A stretch of 64,000 nucleotides of DNA, taken from the NCBI GenBank assembly GCA_018417955.1, contig JACTVC010000002.1:2356001-2420000 (forward strand), in the 5' to 3' direction. Below are positions 37,275 through 48,900 of this stretch, piece after piece; within the stretch, counting starts at the first letter, position 1, and each line of letters opens with the position of its first letter. Position numbers and translations under genes: made by a program. Source of the DNA: Laccaria trichodermophora (taxonomy: Eukaryota; Basidiomycota; Agaricomycetes; Agaricales; Hydnangiaceae). A model generated the notes under the pieces. It was not told the origin of the DNA and searched no databases. It worked only from the letters and a program-made list of their open reading frames with translations.

Positions 37275-39102
37275 TCAGATCCCCCATCCCCCATTCCCTG
37301 CCAGAAAACGGGACTGCAGTATCTTCTCAAACGTCGGTCGCGCCGCAGGGTCCACCTGAAGACATGCTCGCACTAGAGCAGCAGCAGCGCCTAATGCACT
37401 ACCCCCATCTTCTTCTTCCCCTTCCATTTCCTTTCCCTCGGCACATCGTTCGTCCAAGGAGATCGAAGCGTTGGCGAACGGAGAATCAAACCCTTCCTGG
37501 GCTTCAGCCGCTGTCATGAATGGACATTCTCCAACGAGAAGGACATAAGCGACGACGCCGAACGCCCATACATCCTGCTCTTTTCCGTAATATCGCTCAC
37601 CCCGTAAAATTTCAGGTCCCGCGTAATCAAGCCTGGGCCAAACTGTCAAGTCTTCCTCCATGTACGAAAGTAAGGTCAATACTTACGTTCCGCTGAATGT
37701 GTCCCATCCACTCTTTTTTACCAACCCAGAACTACCGAAATCAATGAGGATGCATTTGCCAGACGGCCCCAGAACGACGTTCTCGTCTTTGATGTCGCGA
37801 TGAACTGATTATTTGGTTTACTTAGATGAAACCTGGGGAAGTATAAATATACTCACCAATTCCCTGAGAATGCAAGAAGCATAGGGCATCTGCGATTTGC
37901 CCAAGGTATGTTCGTATCAGACTAGGCGGCAGTCCATGAGGATACGTCTCCACTAAGTCAAAGAGGTCGGAGGGAGGGGGAGGTTTGTTGGGGTCACTTT
38001 CTGGGGTACTTGAAGGCAGCACGAGGTAGTAATAATGGTTGTCCTCGAAAAAGTCTAGCAATGGGCATATGTTCGGGTGACCCTTGACCACCTTTCCCTC
38101 AACCCATTCATCTTCAAGATCGTCGGCATCCATGTGCAAGGAGTCATTTTGCTTAATGTTTCGAGAGGGATCCCAAGGGCGACGCGCAGGAAGGATGTAA
38201 GAAGTATTGGAGATGGCAGACATGACATAGATTTCTATCGGGATCGTTCCATGAAGGTGATGTTTCTTCCAGCAATCTGCTAGAATTCGCGATTTTATAA
38301 CTTGTTTGATAATGAGAGGAGGCTGTCATCGGGAGCGATGAGTAGGGGGTTAGGGACGACGAAGGAGACGTACCCCAACAGAGCCATCGGAATTAATTTC
38401 CCTAGCTCGCTTCACCAGACCGTAAGCGCCTCTGCCGATCTCTCCCTCGATGAGAAATTCAGAAATGCTCCTTCCGCCTAAAAAAGACTGATTTTCTGAA
38501 GAGGTGGGAGATGGTGCACGGGTACTTGCGGCGTTGCTCAGGACACTACCTGAGCTGGGAGTTCTGCGAAGGCTTTGAGGGAGCATGGGGGGTGGAGATG
38601 GTGGTTCTATCGGGGCGATCAAAACGCGACCGGCAACCAAGGATACACGCTGTTGGGATGAGCGGCGGCGGGGACGTGGCGAGGAAGGAGAACTCGTTGG
38701 ATTGGAACGGTAAGGACCAAGAGGCCCGTTGGGAGAAGCTGATCGGGAAGGGAAGGATGAGTGTTCTGGGGACATCGAGTAGGTCTGGCTAAAATCGGCC
38801 ATAAAGGGAGGGAAGTGGAGCTTGGTGATGGGACTGGCAGCGATGGGACTGTCTAAGAGTGCATGATCAAGTTTGTGATCAAGTTCCCCCGCTGTATTCC
38901 CTACTTCAAGCCGGTCGAGCGACTTGAGAAAAGGCGATTCTAATGCAGCTTCCATAGTTTCGCCGCTGTTGTCCCAGTCAAAGCCTCGTCCAATGGATGT
39001 TACGCCCCAACTACGAACACTGCTGTTTTTGTAAAGTTTTGGAGAATGTGGCGGTGGTATCCATTCGTCGTCGTAGAGTTCGACAGCAGGTGCCGACAGC
39101 AT
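37275..39102 (-). CDS. Protein kinase of the PAS-kinase (PSK1/2) type
   Basis: A CAMK-group kinase. About 210 N-terminal residues are Ser/Pro-rich. The kinase domain then starts at SEFLIEGEIGRGAYGLVKRA. It continues PPLIIKQVIKSRILADCWKK and GTIPIEIYVMSAISNT, then HPNICPLLDFFEDNHYYYLV. Catalytic motifs are VHRDIKDENVVLG and LIDFGSSGLVKKSGWDTFSG. LDYAGPEILRGERYYGKEQD and VWAFGVVAYVLLVGECPF follow. Wording such as DCW..H..GTIPIEI and YYGKEQDVWAFGV is typical of PAS kinases, which regulate sugar flux and translation. No PAS domain is visible in the sequence upstream. The first ATG in frame is 39102; an earlier leader exon cannot be excluded. Confidence 0.82.
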
Positions 39103-40495
39103 ATATCTGAGCAATTGCACGACGCTATTGCGAGGGTCGTCCAACAACAAGGTGGATACGCAGTGGATAGGGGGTCAACGTTGTGCTCAAGTGGCTCACA
39201 GTAGACTCGGAGCTCAATATCAATTTACAACAATGCCACGTGCGGTCAAGTGCCCTTCACTGCTCCTCAACTTCTCCGCCAATTCTCCGGTCCTGCCTCT
39301 GCGCAAAAGTCGATTGTAATCGCATTGACGCTGTGTCTCTACCCTTTCGGATGGCTCTGGGATGGCTGGTCTTTGTTTAATTACATAATGATCCGCACAG
39401 CTCAATACCCCCTGGACCTACATCTTCTTGCACGAGGATCAATCGATATCTATCTAATTTCTACGCCAAATCTAATTACAGGTTTCGAGCGATAACTATG
39501 TTTGTCGCACGACTGGTCTAGTCACCTAGATGTCCCTTCTTCCACGCAAACAGCCTCATCGGCTTTTCCACTTGCGGTGACTTGCGCTCTACCATTTGGG
39601 GCGAAGCGTTTCTTCAATAAGTATAAGCTGGCTCAATCGAGATAAAATTCTGTGCAAAGATATTTATGCGCTCCATCAGTCCACTCTCAGCCGAGTCTTT
39701 GGCGTAAGGAACGCTTGAACACGATCCTCCAGGTGGCTCTTTTGCTTCCCATACGGTGATCTTCGGCCGGAGAAGCTTTCAATGCATAACTGTTGATTAT
39801 CTGGATTGATAGCGCAGTGAGTCAGTAACGGACGGATGGTATCCAGAATATTGTGACTCTATCACTGGGCTTCTCAAAGAAGAGGTTTTGCGTTGGGCCG
39901 GTGCGAGATGTGGTGTGACAGTTCCTCATTGGGACCGCTCGAATACAACTCTACTTCTACCTCATATATTTCAGGGGGAAAAAAGCAACAGTACCTCGCA
40001 GCTTTCTCGGTGATGTCACCTTGAGAGGGATTGAAGCCTAGATTGTTGGCTGAGAAATAACTCGAAGGCAGTTGTAATGAACAAGGTGTTGACGGAGACC
40101 ACGGCGGTAGGGTGTTTGAATAAGCTTAAGGGGATTCAACGTTCAGCGCTCAGCGTTCAACGAATAAATTGAAGAAGAGCATTTTTGGTGAATCAGTCCT
40201 GGCCGTAAATGGCAATGTAAGTTGATTACATCAGCATACCAAATTCATTCCAAGCTCTCGGGATCGTCACCGTCGTCCTCCTCAAGCCCAACAACTCGTA
40301 AGTACGCTCAATCCACATCCATCTCCATTGTTATGTTGGTCTTGTGCATTCCGCGACTCCAGAGATAGGGATAAGGCGTCAAACCGTAAGATTTGGGTTG
40401 GATGGCAGGTTGTGCAGACGGATGACGTTCTCGCCCTGGAGTATACCGTTCATTCAATCGCCATACTAACCCGCTTTTTTTTGCTACAGTCCGCG
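39103..40495. other. Long intergenic region with eL32 5'-UTR intron
   Basis: The longest gap in the window (1.39 kb). Near its right end a probable eL32 leader intron runs 40298-40489 (192 bp), with donor GTAAGT, branch TACTAAC and acceptor TTGCTACAG, 6 bp before the ATG. The left end is the upstream region of the kinase. A short ORF beginning ATGCCACGTGCG near 39235 has no recognisable product. Between 39500 and 40250 there is no ORF, tRNA fold or clear repeat except AACGTTCAGCGCTCAGCGTT at about 40138. I see nothing else that can be supported. Confidence 0.55.
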
Positions 40496-41084
40496 ATGGC
40501 CATCAAGATCGTCAAAAAGCGCACCACCAAATTCAAGTCCGTTCGCCCCCCTCGAAAGACCATGTCATTGATACTGACCGTCCTTTAGGCGTCACCAGTC
40601 TGACCGTTACCACGGTGTGAAGGAGGCATGGAGGAAGCCCAAGGGTATTGATAACAGGGTCAGGCGTCGCTTTAAGGGCCAAACGCCCATGCCCAAGGTG
40701 CGTACTTATGTCGCTACACCATTCTTCATATCTCATTCCTTGTCAGATTGGTTATGGCAGCAACAAAAAGGCGAGCCATCCACCGGGTTTTTAACGTGAC
40801 GCACAACTTACACAAGCCACCAGACACGCCATCTACTTCCTAACGGTCTCAAGAAATTCCTTGTGAACAACGTCCGGGAGGTTGATCTTTTACTTATGCA
40901 CAACAAAACTTTTGCTGCTGAAATCGCTCACGGCGTGAGCAGCCGAAACCGCACTACTATCCTCGAACGGTGAGTTCTATCCAAGGCATCGAACGTATTC
41001 CGTGACCCATCCATTGCCTTTAGTGCGAAGGTGCTCGGCATCAAGGTCACTAACCCTGCCGCTCGTCTGAGGTCGGAGGAGTAG
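40496..41084 (+). CDS. RPL32: 60S ribosomal protein eL32
   Basis: A structural protein of the large subunit. The joined exons read [100 protein letters not shown] and [20 protein letters not shown], and end RLRSEE. The length, about 130 residues, is normal. Four coding introns are needed; that within GSNKK|TRH (40771-40823) appears to start with GC. A 192-bp leader intron lies before the ATG. Codon choice is biased as expected for a ribosomal protein. Confidence 0.96.
40771..40823 (+). other. GC-AG intron in RPL32 (53 bp)
   Basis: The strictly conserved [11 protein letters not shown] is interrupted after AACAAAAAG at 40770. The intron begins GCGAGC and ends GCCACCAG, and the next exon starts ACACGCCAT at 40824. 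Retaining any part would insert residues into one of the most conserved stretches of eL32. Confidence 0.8.
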
Positions 41085-41247
41085 ATTATCACTTTTATCA
41101 ATGCATTCCATTCCACACATGACATGTAATTCCACATATGCTGATGTCTATGCGACCATCTTTTGGGCTGAATTTTGGTGTGCGTTACGTAAGCCCCTGG
41201 CCTGACTGATCGATGGACTGGCAACTGCTTCAGCACTTGTAACTAGA

Positions 41248-42582
41248 ATGTAAGCTATGTTCTCCTGGTTTATCCCCTCCTTTCTGAGATCTTCTACCAG
41301 GTCGAGATCTGCAACGCATGCTGGCGCTTGGTACACAGAAGATGGTATAATTGAGCATGACTGCTACACAACTTTCCTTCCTAACCCATCTTACAGGAGA
41401 TCAATTAAATGCTGAACTTACAGGCTGGTTAGAGGCTGTCAACCCTCTTGATGAATCCTTTCCGATCAAGGGCACCAAAGCTATTATTGCGCCGTCCGTC
41501 AGCGTTGTTTATAACCCAAACGTCGGCTAATCGCCAATCGACTTTGGCAGACACGCAGGATACTCGTACTCAGGGGCCGCAGCCGCCTGGGCTTACAAGG
41601 CCATCGATACGTCCAACATGTTCGTACTTGTCTTTCAATTTGAATTTCGAGAATGACACTCTATACAGTAAGCGTGTTTTTATTCTTGGACCATCCCACC
41701 ACTTCTACCTAGATGGATGCGCCATCTCTTCATGCGAGGAATACGATACCCCAGTGGGAGCGCTTCCCTTAGACCTAGAGAGTGCGTCCAGCCCGTATGC
41801 GAATCGCTCCGGAGAAACTGACCTGTGGGACTGCTAAGCTATAAAGGTTTTAAAAGCAACAGGGAAATTCGAATCCCTTAGCTTAAAAGCTGATGAGGCC
41901 GAGCATAGCATTGAGATGCATCTGCCTTACATTCGGAAGATATTCGAAGGGTACTATAGTCTCGCGTTTCTTGGATTCGATCCTGATGGGACTTGATAGG
42001 CAGGACATCAAGGTCGTCCCGATTGTGGTAGGTGGTATTTCCAAGGACGACGAGGCTTTTTTCGGCGAACTTTTGGCTCCGTTTCTTGCGCGAGAAGACA
42101 CATTTTGCGTCGTTTCAAGTGATTTTTGCCACTGGTGGATTTCGACATTATCGCCTTGATATTTATGTTTCTGACCTTTGTTTATGATTAGGGGATTGAG
42201 ATTTTCATACACATACTATTATCCTGCGCCACCTCCAAGCGAAGAACCAGGCGTCCGTCTTTCGCGTGCGACTTTGCCCTCGCCAACGTATCGAATCTTC
42301 GAGTCGATCAGCCGCCTAGACCATGAGGCGATGGAGCTATTGACCCTGCCGCCCTCTACCGCGACCGACGCGCACACACACTTTGGGGATTACCTCGCCA
42401 GAACTAAGAATACGATATGCGGACGGCATCCGATTGGAGTTCTTTTTGGAGCTCTATCGTTTTTAGAGAAGGAGAACAATACACAACCTACGGTCAAGTG
42501 GGTGAGGTACGAGCAAAGTAGCGCTTGTCATACCATTAAAGATTCTAGTGTTAGTTATGCAAGTGCTTGGGTCTGTTTCTAG
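41248..42582 (+). CDS. MEMO1 family protein (MHO1)
   Basis: MEMO proteins are metal-binding, redox-linked proteins; human MEMO1 binds iron/copper, and yeast MHO1 is the fungal form. Exons read [111 protein letters not shown] and [20 protein letters not shown]. They end [20 protein letters not shown]. The three metal ligands of human MEMO1 (His49, His81, Cys244) correspond to PHAGYS, GPSHHF and SDFCHWG; all are present. The most economical start has its ATG split by an intron (41250-41300). An alternative ATG at 41257 would read through that intron in frame. Confidence 0.88.
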
Positions 42583-42750
42583 TTTATACATACATATCTA
42601 GAAAACATTATCTTGTTGTTATATTTCCCTAAAATCGTTAGAGGTTGCTGTTCATGTGAAGGGGTATCTGTGGGCCGACGGGATGATCCACTTCATCTTC
42701 AGTTCCAGGCACCCCAGGATCATCGACGACCTAAGGTAATGCCAGGTGAG

Positions 42751-43722
42751 CTAGGGGGTTACCAACGTACAAGGGCGGATACCTACCCTGCCTTCCTCAA
42801 CCTCGATGTCCGCGAACCCCCATTCTCTGGAAGATCCAGCATCGAGATGGTTGCCATCCGCCACCTTCAATGCTTCCCAGCCTCCAACAATGTTCGACGC
42901 ATCGGGCCTACGTTTCAACTCGGACAAAGTACAACATCCAACATTGAATCGGAGATTCTTGTCTCCTACCAAGGACATCACAAGAGAGATAGTCGTGGCT
43001 GCATGGCTTACGATAAGTATCCGAGCAGCCTTCTCGTGGAACTTTTGTTCGACAGTTGGAACAAATAATTCGAGAAATCCGTCGATGCGGTTGTGGATCT
43101 CGTCTACCGTCTCGCCTTTACGAGATGGGTACCAGACGGTTTCCCAGGATGGATCGATTTCAGAGATATATTCTTTGAGGGACGCCGACGAGCCTGGGCG
43201 TGGATGAAGACCTGTTCCTGGCGTCGCTGGCGAATACCATTCCGCGACGCCATGTTCTACGTATATGGGTATGTTGAGAGCATTAGCCACTGGCTTGGAG
43301 GTCTGTAGGCACCTGTCTGGAAACACGGCATCTGGTTATCAGCCGTCGACAATCAGTTCCAGTGTGACTGACAGTAGGGAGACGAAAATAGCGCCGTCGG
43401 TCGCTCTTCCTCTGGTAAGGATAAAAAATATTGGGCAAGTTCCTCGGCCTGGGTCTACACAAAAACGAATCGAACGGTAGTCTGGGGATCCGGAGAGGCT
43501 GCTCACCTCCCCGTAAGCTGTAAGAGGTGGGTCTCTTTCTAGCCCGGTGACGCTCTTCCTGGATTCATACAGTCAGATGCAATAATTAGGAAGTGTAAAT
43601 GGCGCCCTAACCAGGTGGAGTTGATAAAGCTAGGTCTAACGCCTATTGGTTTAATTAGTTTCGCCAACGAAGAAAGTATTGGGCACTGCACCATGTCGGG
43701 CGATATAGATCTTTTCTACCAT
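42751..43722 (-). CDS. Histidine phosphatase (phosphoglycerate-mutase-like), TFC7-related
   Basis: The histidine-phosphatase superfamily uses an RHG histidine. Short exons spliced from ATG at 43722 give MVEKIYIARHGVRPSFINST, SVTGLERDPPLTAYGEAEEL and AQYFLSLPEEERPTALFSSP. YYRCLQTSKPVANALNIPIY and VEHGVAEWYSPATPGTGLHP follow, then PSWETVWYPSRKGETVDEIH and ARILIVSHAATTISLVMSLV. Catalytic residues visible: RHG at the N-terminus, the arginine of YYRCLQTS, the glutamate of VEHGVAEW, and SHAAT. Fungal relatives include the N-terminal domain of TFC7, a TFIIIC subunit, as well as metabolic phosphatases. The present length (about 275 residues) is the phosphatase domain alone plus a short tail. Confidence 0.82.
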
Positions 43723-44075
43723 ATGAACAAGCGGTTAGGACCAGAAACGTGTCCAGAAATCCGCTTGAGCGTTGGTAGTAACTAATGTTAGATCTATAGA
43801 TAGATATATAGATTATTCCCGAGCGGTCCCAATGAAACCGATTCCCGACATATTGCAAATATTCAGATGAGTGTACAAATCTTACATTTCATTCATGAAT
43901 TATGGCAGGGTAAAAGCAAGACAAAGTACGAACGTATCAAAAGAACGAGAGGAGATTCGAAAGATATGCAATGGGGAGCACAGGTAAAAGTACTGGGGCT
44001 CAAGCCCACAGGATGCGTGACGTTTTTTTTTTTTACGTTCCCACAGAGACCCAACGTCCGATACCGATTAGTGCT
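43723..44075. other. Intergenic gap with AT-rich repeat, no gene seen
   Basis: 353 bp between the histidine phosphatase start and the stop of the STM1-like gene, both on the minus strand. It holds a TAGATCTATAGATAGATATA stretch near 43790-43812 and a T tract at about 44021-44033. No supported ORF. Confidence 0.5.
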
Positions 44076-45332
44076 TTAAGACAAGGACGGGAAAGCAGTT
44101 TGATCGTCGACATTGACGGCGGGGGTACCATTCTGGCGGCCGCCCCTTGCACCACCACGGCCACGACCACCACGGCCTCTGTCTCCGCGGTCACTTCCAC
44201 GATCACCACCACGACCCCTTCCACGCCCACCGCGATCCGGACGCTCGAAACGCGCATCGATTTCAAGGAAGACTTTTTCTTCCTTCTTCGCACGGGGTTT
44301 GGGCGCGTTCTTGGACTGACGGGCAGGTTTAGATGTTGAAAATGTAATGCATACAAGAAATATTACCTTTCCAACAAAGTAAGCGTCTTCTTCCTCGTTT
44401 TTGGACAAGGGAACGACATCTTTCCAGATGTTGGCATCGGCACCTTCGTTGGCCTTGCGGGTGTTCTCCAACTTTGGGATGACGGTATCCTTCTCTTTCT
44501 GCTGAGCCAGATACTGATCCAAGGTCAGGGTGTTGTCCTCCTCTTCTGGCTCCCTTTCCCTGCGTGGACGACCTTCTGGCTTCTCGCCCTCAGCAGCAGC
44601 GGGGGTAGTAGCAGCGGCAGCGGCATCGCCGGCAGGGGCGGCCCAAGCATCTGCACCAGCCTCGGGAGCTCCCCACTCACCCGCGGCGGGAGCACCAGCG
44701 TCACCTGCCCAATCATTGGTGGTAGCTTCTACGGCCGCATCGACGGTAGCAGCTTGCTCAGCCTTGAGCTCGGTATTGCCATCGTCTCCGCCCCAAGATT
44801 GGTGGATCCTCTTGTCAGTGTCACTGCAAGGGACGTTAAAGGGGACTGAATGAATATATAAGAAAGAAAACTCACATCCTTCCGGTTTGACTGTGTCTGT
44901 CGTACTGGCGACTCCTGCCTCGTCCTGGACCTCCGCGCCCTCCACGCCCTCTGCCACGACCACCTTCGACTACTTATGATGAACTCAATAGATAATGGAG
45001 CGAAAATAAATAAATAACGGACCCTTCCTTTCACCTTCAACGGTTGAAGGCTCTTCGAGAGTCTGGTTTGGGTTGGCGTCCCTGGTGGCAGGTTTGCCGC
45101 CTCGAGAGTAGTACTTTCCACCGCGAGCGGCAGGGCCACCTCTAGGTTTTTGTGAACCACGAGCAGGAGCGGTGGGAGGAGTAGGGGCATCGGCTAGTGG
45201 GATAGCTACTGGGCTAGAAGGCCTTGAAGCGTCTTCAGCTGTGAATGAGATGATTAGATTTTGAGTGATAACCAAATAAAATAGAAACAAACCATCGAGG
45301 AGGGCGAAAGGATTTTTTGAGGCCACCGACAT
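44076..45332 (-). CDS. STM1/SERBP1-like ribosome-associated mRNA-binding protein
   Basis: STM1/SERBP1/HABP4 proteins clamp idle 80S ribosomes and bind mRNA. It starts MSVASKNPFALLD, typical of STM1-family N-termini, then EDASRPSSPVAIPLADAPTP and several RGG patches (GGPAARGGKYYSRGGKPATR; GRGGRGGPGRGRSRQYDRHS). The family core QYDRHSQTGRSDTDKRIHQS|WGGDDG is assembled across an intron. The middle is Ala/Glu-rich. NTLTLDQYLAQQKEKDTVIP and VVPLSKNEEEDAYFVGK follow. The C-terminus is a dense RGG box (RGGRGRGRGGDRGSDRGDRG) ending AVNVDDQTAFPSLS. Four introns. About 340 residues, slightly above yeast STM1. Confidence 0.88.
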
Positions 45333-45934
45333 TGTTGACGGGGCCTTTTTAATGGACGGTCAGTGGGATGATATAAAAGGGTCAAGATGAAATTGTGGCA
45401 GAGGAAACGACGACGACAATGACAGCGACAACACACGGTGACAAGTCTATTTTCGCAGGCTCGGTTGGGTGCATTCGGGGTCCTGACTCAGCCACGCGAG
45501 GTACTGTACAGTTTTACAAATCATATAAATTCCCTTTTTTAAATTTTATTCTCTTCTTCAACGCAAAAAATGCACAGGTGAGAGGAAACAAACACCGTTT
45601 ATATTTTCACAAGTACTAATGCAAAGAAAACAGCCGCTTAAAAGCATCTCGACGATGACTCGCCCGCCTGTTTTTACAGGACTGGAGTGAGTCGAGGACC
45701 TTGAGACCGTCATAGAGGGCTGGAGAAGGAGACAGTTTTGGAACGATGGGACTTGGGTGCGGTGCGCTTGTTGATTTGGCTGTTCCTGGCCATCTTTTAG
45801 GCTGTGTCGCAATGTCTCGTTGTACAAATATATTTATGAAATCACTCGATCACATGTGACTCGATCTGCCAACTAATCCCTCAAGTCGTCGTCGTCGTCG
45901 TCGTCGTTGCCAACGTCGTCCTCATTCTCTCATC
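45333..45934. promoter_or_regulatory. STM1-like / SPP1 divergent upstream region with GTC repeat
   Basis: 602 bp between divergent starts. A (GTC)n microsatellite of about seven units lies at 45885-45906, 28 bp before the SPP1 ATG, probably in its leader. A palindromic E-box-like CACATGTG occurs at 45851-45858. A 27-codon minus-strand ORF starting MARNSQINKRTAPKSHRSKT near 45794 has no recognisable family and is not called as a gene. Confidence 0.5.
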
Positions 45935-48900
45935 ATGTCTCGTCGCCTCGACATTTCTTCCCTTCTATGTAATGACGACACCCCCAATGACACTGTCGTG
46001 CTCGCGCCACACCTCACTCACCGTTCTCATCCACCCTATCATGCCCATCAATCTCCGACGACATCCGTCTCTGCCCTCGGTGGCCTCGAAGCCCTCGTCC
46101 AAGCAGCTACAGAAGAACGTCGTCGTCTCAGCGTCTCAGACTCTGAAATTCCACACGACGACAAACATCACTCGCAGCCCATCATTTCCCCCCCTACTCG
46201 CCACCAACATCACCGCTCCTCATGGGGCCAGCCATCCACAAGTCCACCAGACTTTATTCGTCCTCCTATCCACCATCACCTTATCGTAAACGAAAAGGAG
46301 GACGATCCAGTACGCAGCAGCCCTATAGATGGTTTCAGAACTCTCGCATCTCCCTATCCGCCGCCACCACCCCCTCGTCAACAGTACCATGAGGATCATC
46401 GCATCCATATCCAACGACAACGTCAGCATCACGAACAGCTCCTTCAGCAAGAACAACAGTTGCATCATCAACGCGCGCAGGAGGCCGAACACCTACAAAG
46501 AGTTCAAGACATGGAACGAGTTCATAGGCAGCAAGAGATAGAAAGGCAGCAGAGGTTGCAGGAAGTGGAGCGCCATCGCATGCAGGAGAAGCAGCGCTTC
46601 CAAGAATTGGAGCGTCAGCAGCGTTCCCAAGAGCAACAGCGGATGCACGAGTTGGAACGCCAGCGCATACAGGAGTTAGAGTATCGCCAGCAACGAGCCC
46701 TCGAACAGGAGCGTCAAATACGCATGCAGGAGGAGCGTCATCGCCGTTCTCAAGAGATGGAACACCATCAACTACTTCGCCAGGAAGAGCTAAGACGTCC
46801 TGTTGTCCCCCTTGAGCCGAGAATGATAGAGATTCCACCTCATATCCAACCAGCTCCTCGAAAGTCTGATCCCATCCAGATAAATCTACCCGCGACTCCC
46901 ATCCGCCCAGATCCGCTTGTACCGACGTCAGTGTCTCAACCTTTACCCCGAGACCAACCGCGCCCGGCCAAGAAACGTCGATATTCGGATTCACCTTCCC
47001 GCCCAGATGAAAAGGAGAGAATTGCAGCTGAACGCGAAAAGATGTCTGTCGGAGAGCTGGGGTATGGCCGTGTCGAGCACCCCGTCGCCGGGCCTTCTTC
47101 CATCCCACGGCGACCGGGCTCTGGGAATGGTAGAAAACCGATAGTACCATTGGAGGAAAAGCCTGCTCTTCTAGGTATTAAAGTCGAAGCCAGATCCGTT
47201 TCGAGGGATCGGGATGCGCACCGAGTCTTGAGTCCGCTCGGAAGGAGGTCACCACCGGGAAGTCAGATCGGGAGGGCCAAGGCTGCGAGAAAGTCGGATG
47301 AACATCTCGACAGGAGAGAACACTTGCACCACGTCCCTCATCCCGTCGCACATGAGGTACCCAAAAAGAACAAGGAGGAGGAGCCCAAGCCTCGACATCG
47401 CCATTTGGAGGAAACGCAAGTGGGTTCAGAGAGTTCCCGTCCAAAGAAGGCTAAAGAGACGAAGGACCAACGACCCCCCCTTGCTATACCAAAGGAGCAG
47501 CAAGACGATCCTCACGAGTGGTTGCTTGAACATTACGCAGATCAACCCTCTCCCTCAGCTTCCGTACGGCTCGAACCTCCTCGCTCCCCTTCTCCTTCCC
47601 TTAGTCCAGTCATCAACACCCTTCCTGCCACAAAACCTGCCTCTCGAACGCCCACCCCACCCCCGACTAAGCTTACCCCCTATCCGCCAGTCCCTCGGCC
47701 GGACATTTCTGTCACTCTTGAAGACGAACTGGAGGAGCTCGTCAGTGAGCCTACACATGTTGCCAAACAAGAGCAAGACGTTGACATGGATGTTGATCTT
47801 GCGGTGACGGAACTCGTCGCGGAGACTCTGAATGATAAGGGTCAGGATGTGGGGATGGAAGTTGACGATGAGCTCCTCAGTCTTGTTGATGATCGTCTCC
47901 CCATTCAATCAAGCTCGTCGCGTCGCACTACATCAACGGCCATGTCATTGGTGGGAACTTTGCAGCCACCCAAATCCACCTCGCGTCCCGCTGGGGACAA
48001 GCGACCTGCTTCGCCTTTTGCTTTGACACCACCTATTTCTGCCACTTTGTTGTCGGTTCCACGGTCCTCTTCCTCACGTCCCACCCCTGAACGAGGCTCA
48101 ATGCCCCCGCCGGCTTCCATCAACGTTAGCTCCTCGAGTCGTGGTAAGGATAAAGACGATGGCGGGACGAAGAAGGAGCGCGCTGGGAGTGTCGCGCCAA
48201 CTGTAACCGCCAAAAAGAAGAATGCGAAGGTTCGTCGTTTTTATTTTTGAAAAGTAACGCTCAAGTAATTGTGCGACATCACAGCCCAAGGCTACTCCGG
48301 CCGTGACGAAGCCACGAGCAAAGCCCGCGCCGAAAGGAAAGAAAGCAGAAGCTCCTACAACCTCCAAATCAAGTGCTGGTCCGCCTGCAAAGAAAAATAC
48401 TCCTAGTTCCCGATCGCGGTCGACTTCTGTTCTGCCTGGGGGCTCGGTCGGTGGCGATACCCCAAAGGCGGAGAAGCAGGAGGAAGAGGAAGACTCTGGC
48501 GCTGAAAATGAGGATGATAAGCTCTATTGCGTCTGCAAAACCAAGTATGATGAGGATCGATTCATGATTGCATGCGACAAGTACGTGAACCCATCCGAGT
48601 TTTTGTTCAATTGCTCATTGTCTGTAGGTGCGATGAGTGGTATCATACACAGTGCGTAGACATGCCGGACCTTGAGGTTGATCTCGTTGATCAATTCATA
48701 TGTCCTCCGTGTATTGCTAGTATGTGAGCCTCTTCACCTCAGAGTTTGTAACTGATAACTCTTCCAGAACATCCTCATCTTTCCCTTCGCACGACCTACA
48801 AACAACGTTGCCTCCACGGTTTGAATCACCCTGACCCTTCGTCAACCAAGGCTTGTCACAAGCCTGCCCGTGGTTTCTTTTCAAAATACTGTTCGGACGA

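Noticed and set aside
39235..39495. Plus-strand short ORFs upstream of the kinase with a tryptophan-rich hydrophobic stretch
   Set aside because: The hydrophobic frame has no ATG and joins poorly with any intron. No family resemblance was seen.
41148..41336. Minus-strand ORF of 62 codons with an amphipathic look
   Set aside because: It overlaps the 3' end of the eL32 region and the first MEMO1 exons on the other strand. MEMO1 coding is clear, so this is a shadow.
45700..45800. Minus-strand mini-ORF beginning MARNSQINKRTAPK, resembling a tiny basic ribosomal protein
   Set aside because: It ends after 27 codons, no intron extends it in frame, and it matches no known small ribosomal protein.
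46335..47150. 271-codon minus-strand open frame
   Set aside because: It is antisense to the Gln/Arg-rich first exon of SPP1. The composition is the complement of that repeat-rich exon and no domain is seen.
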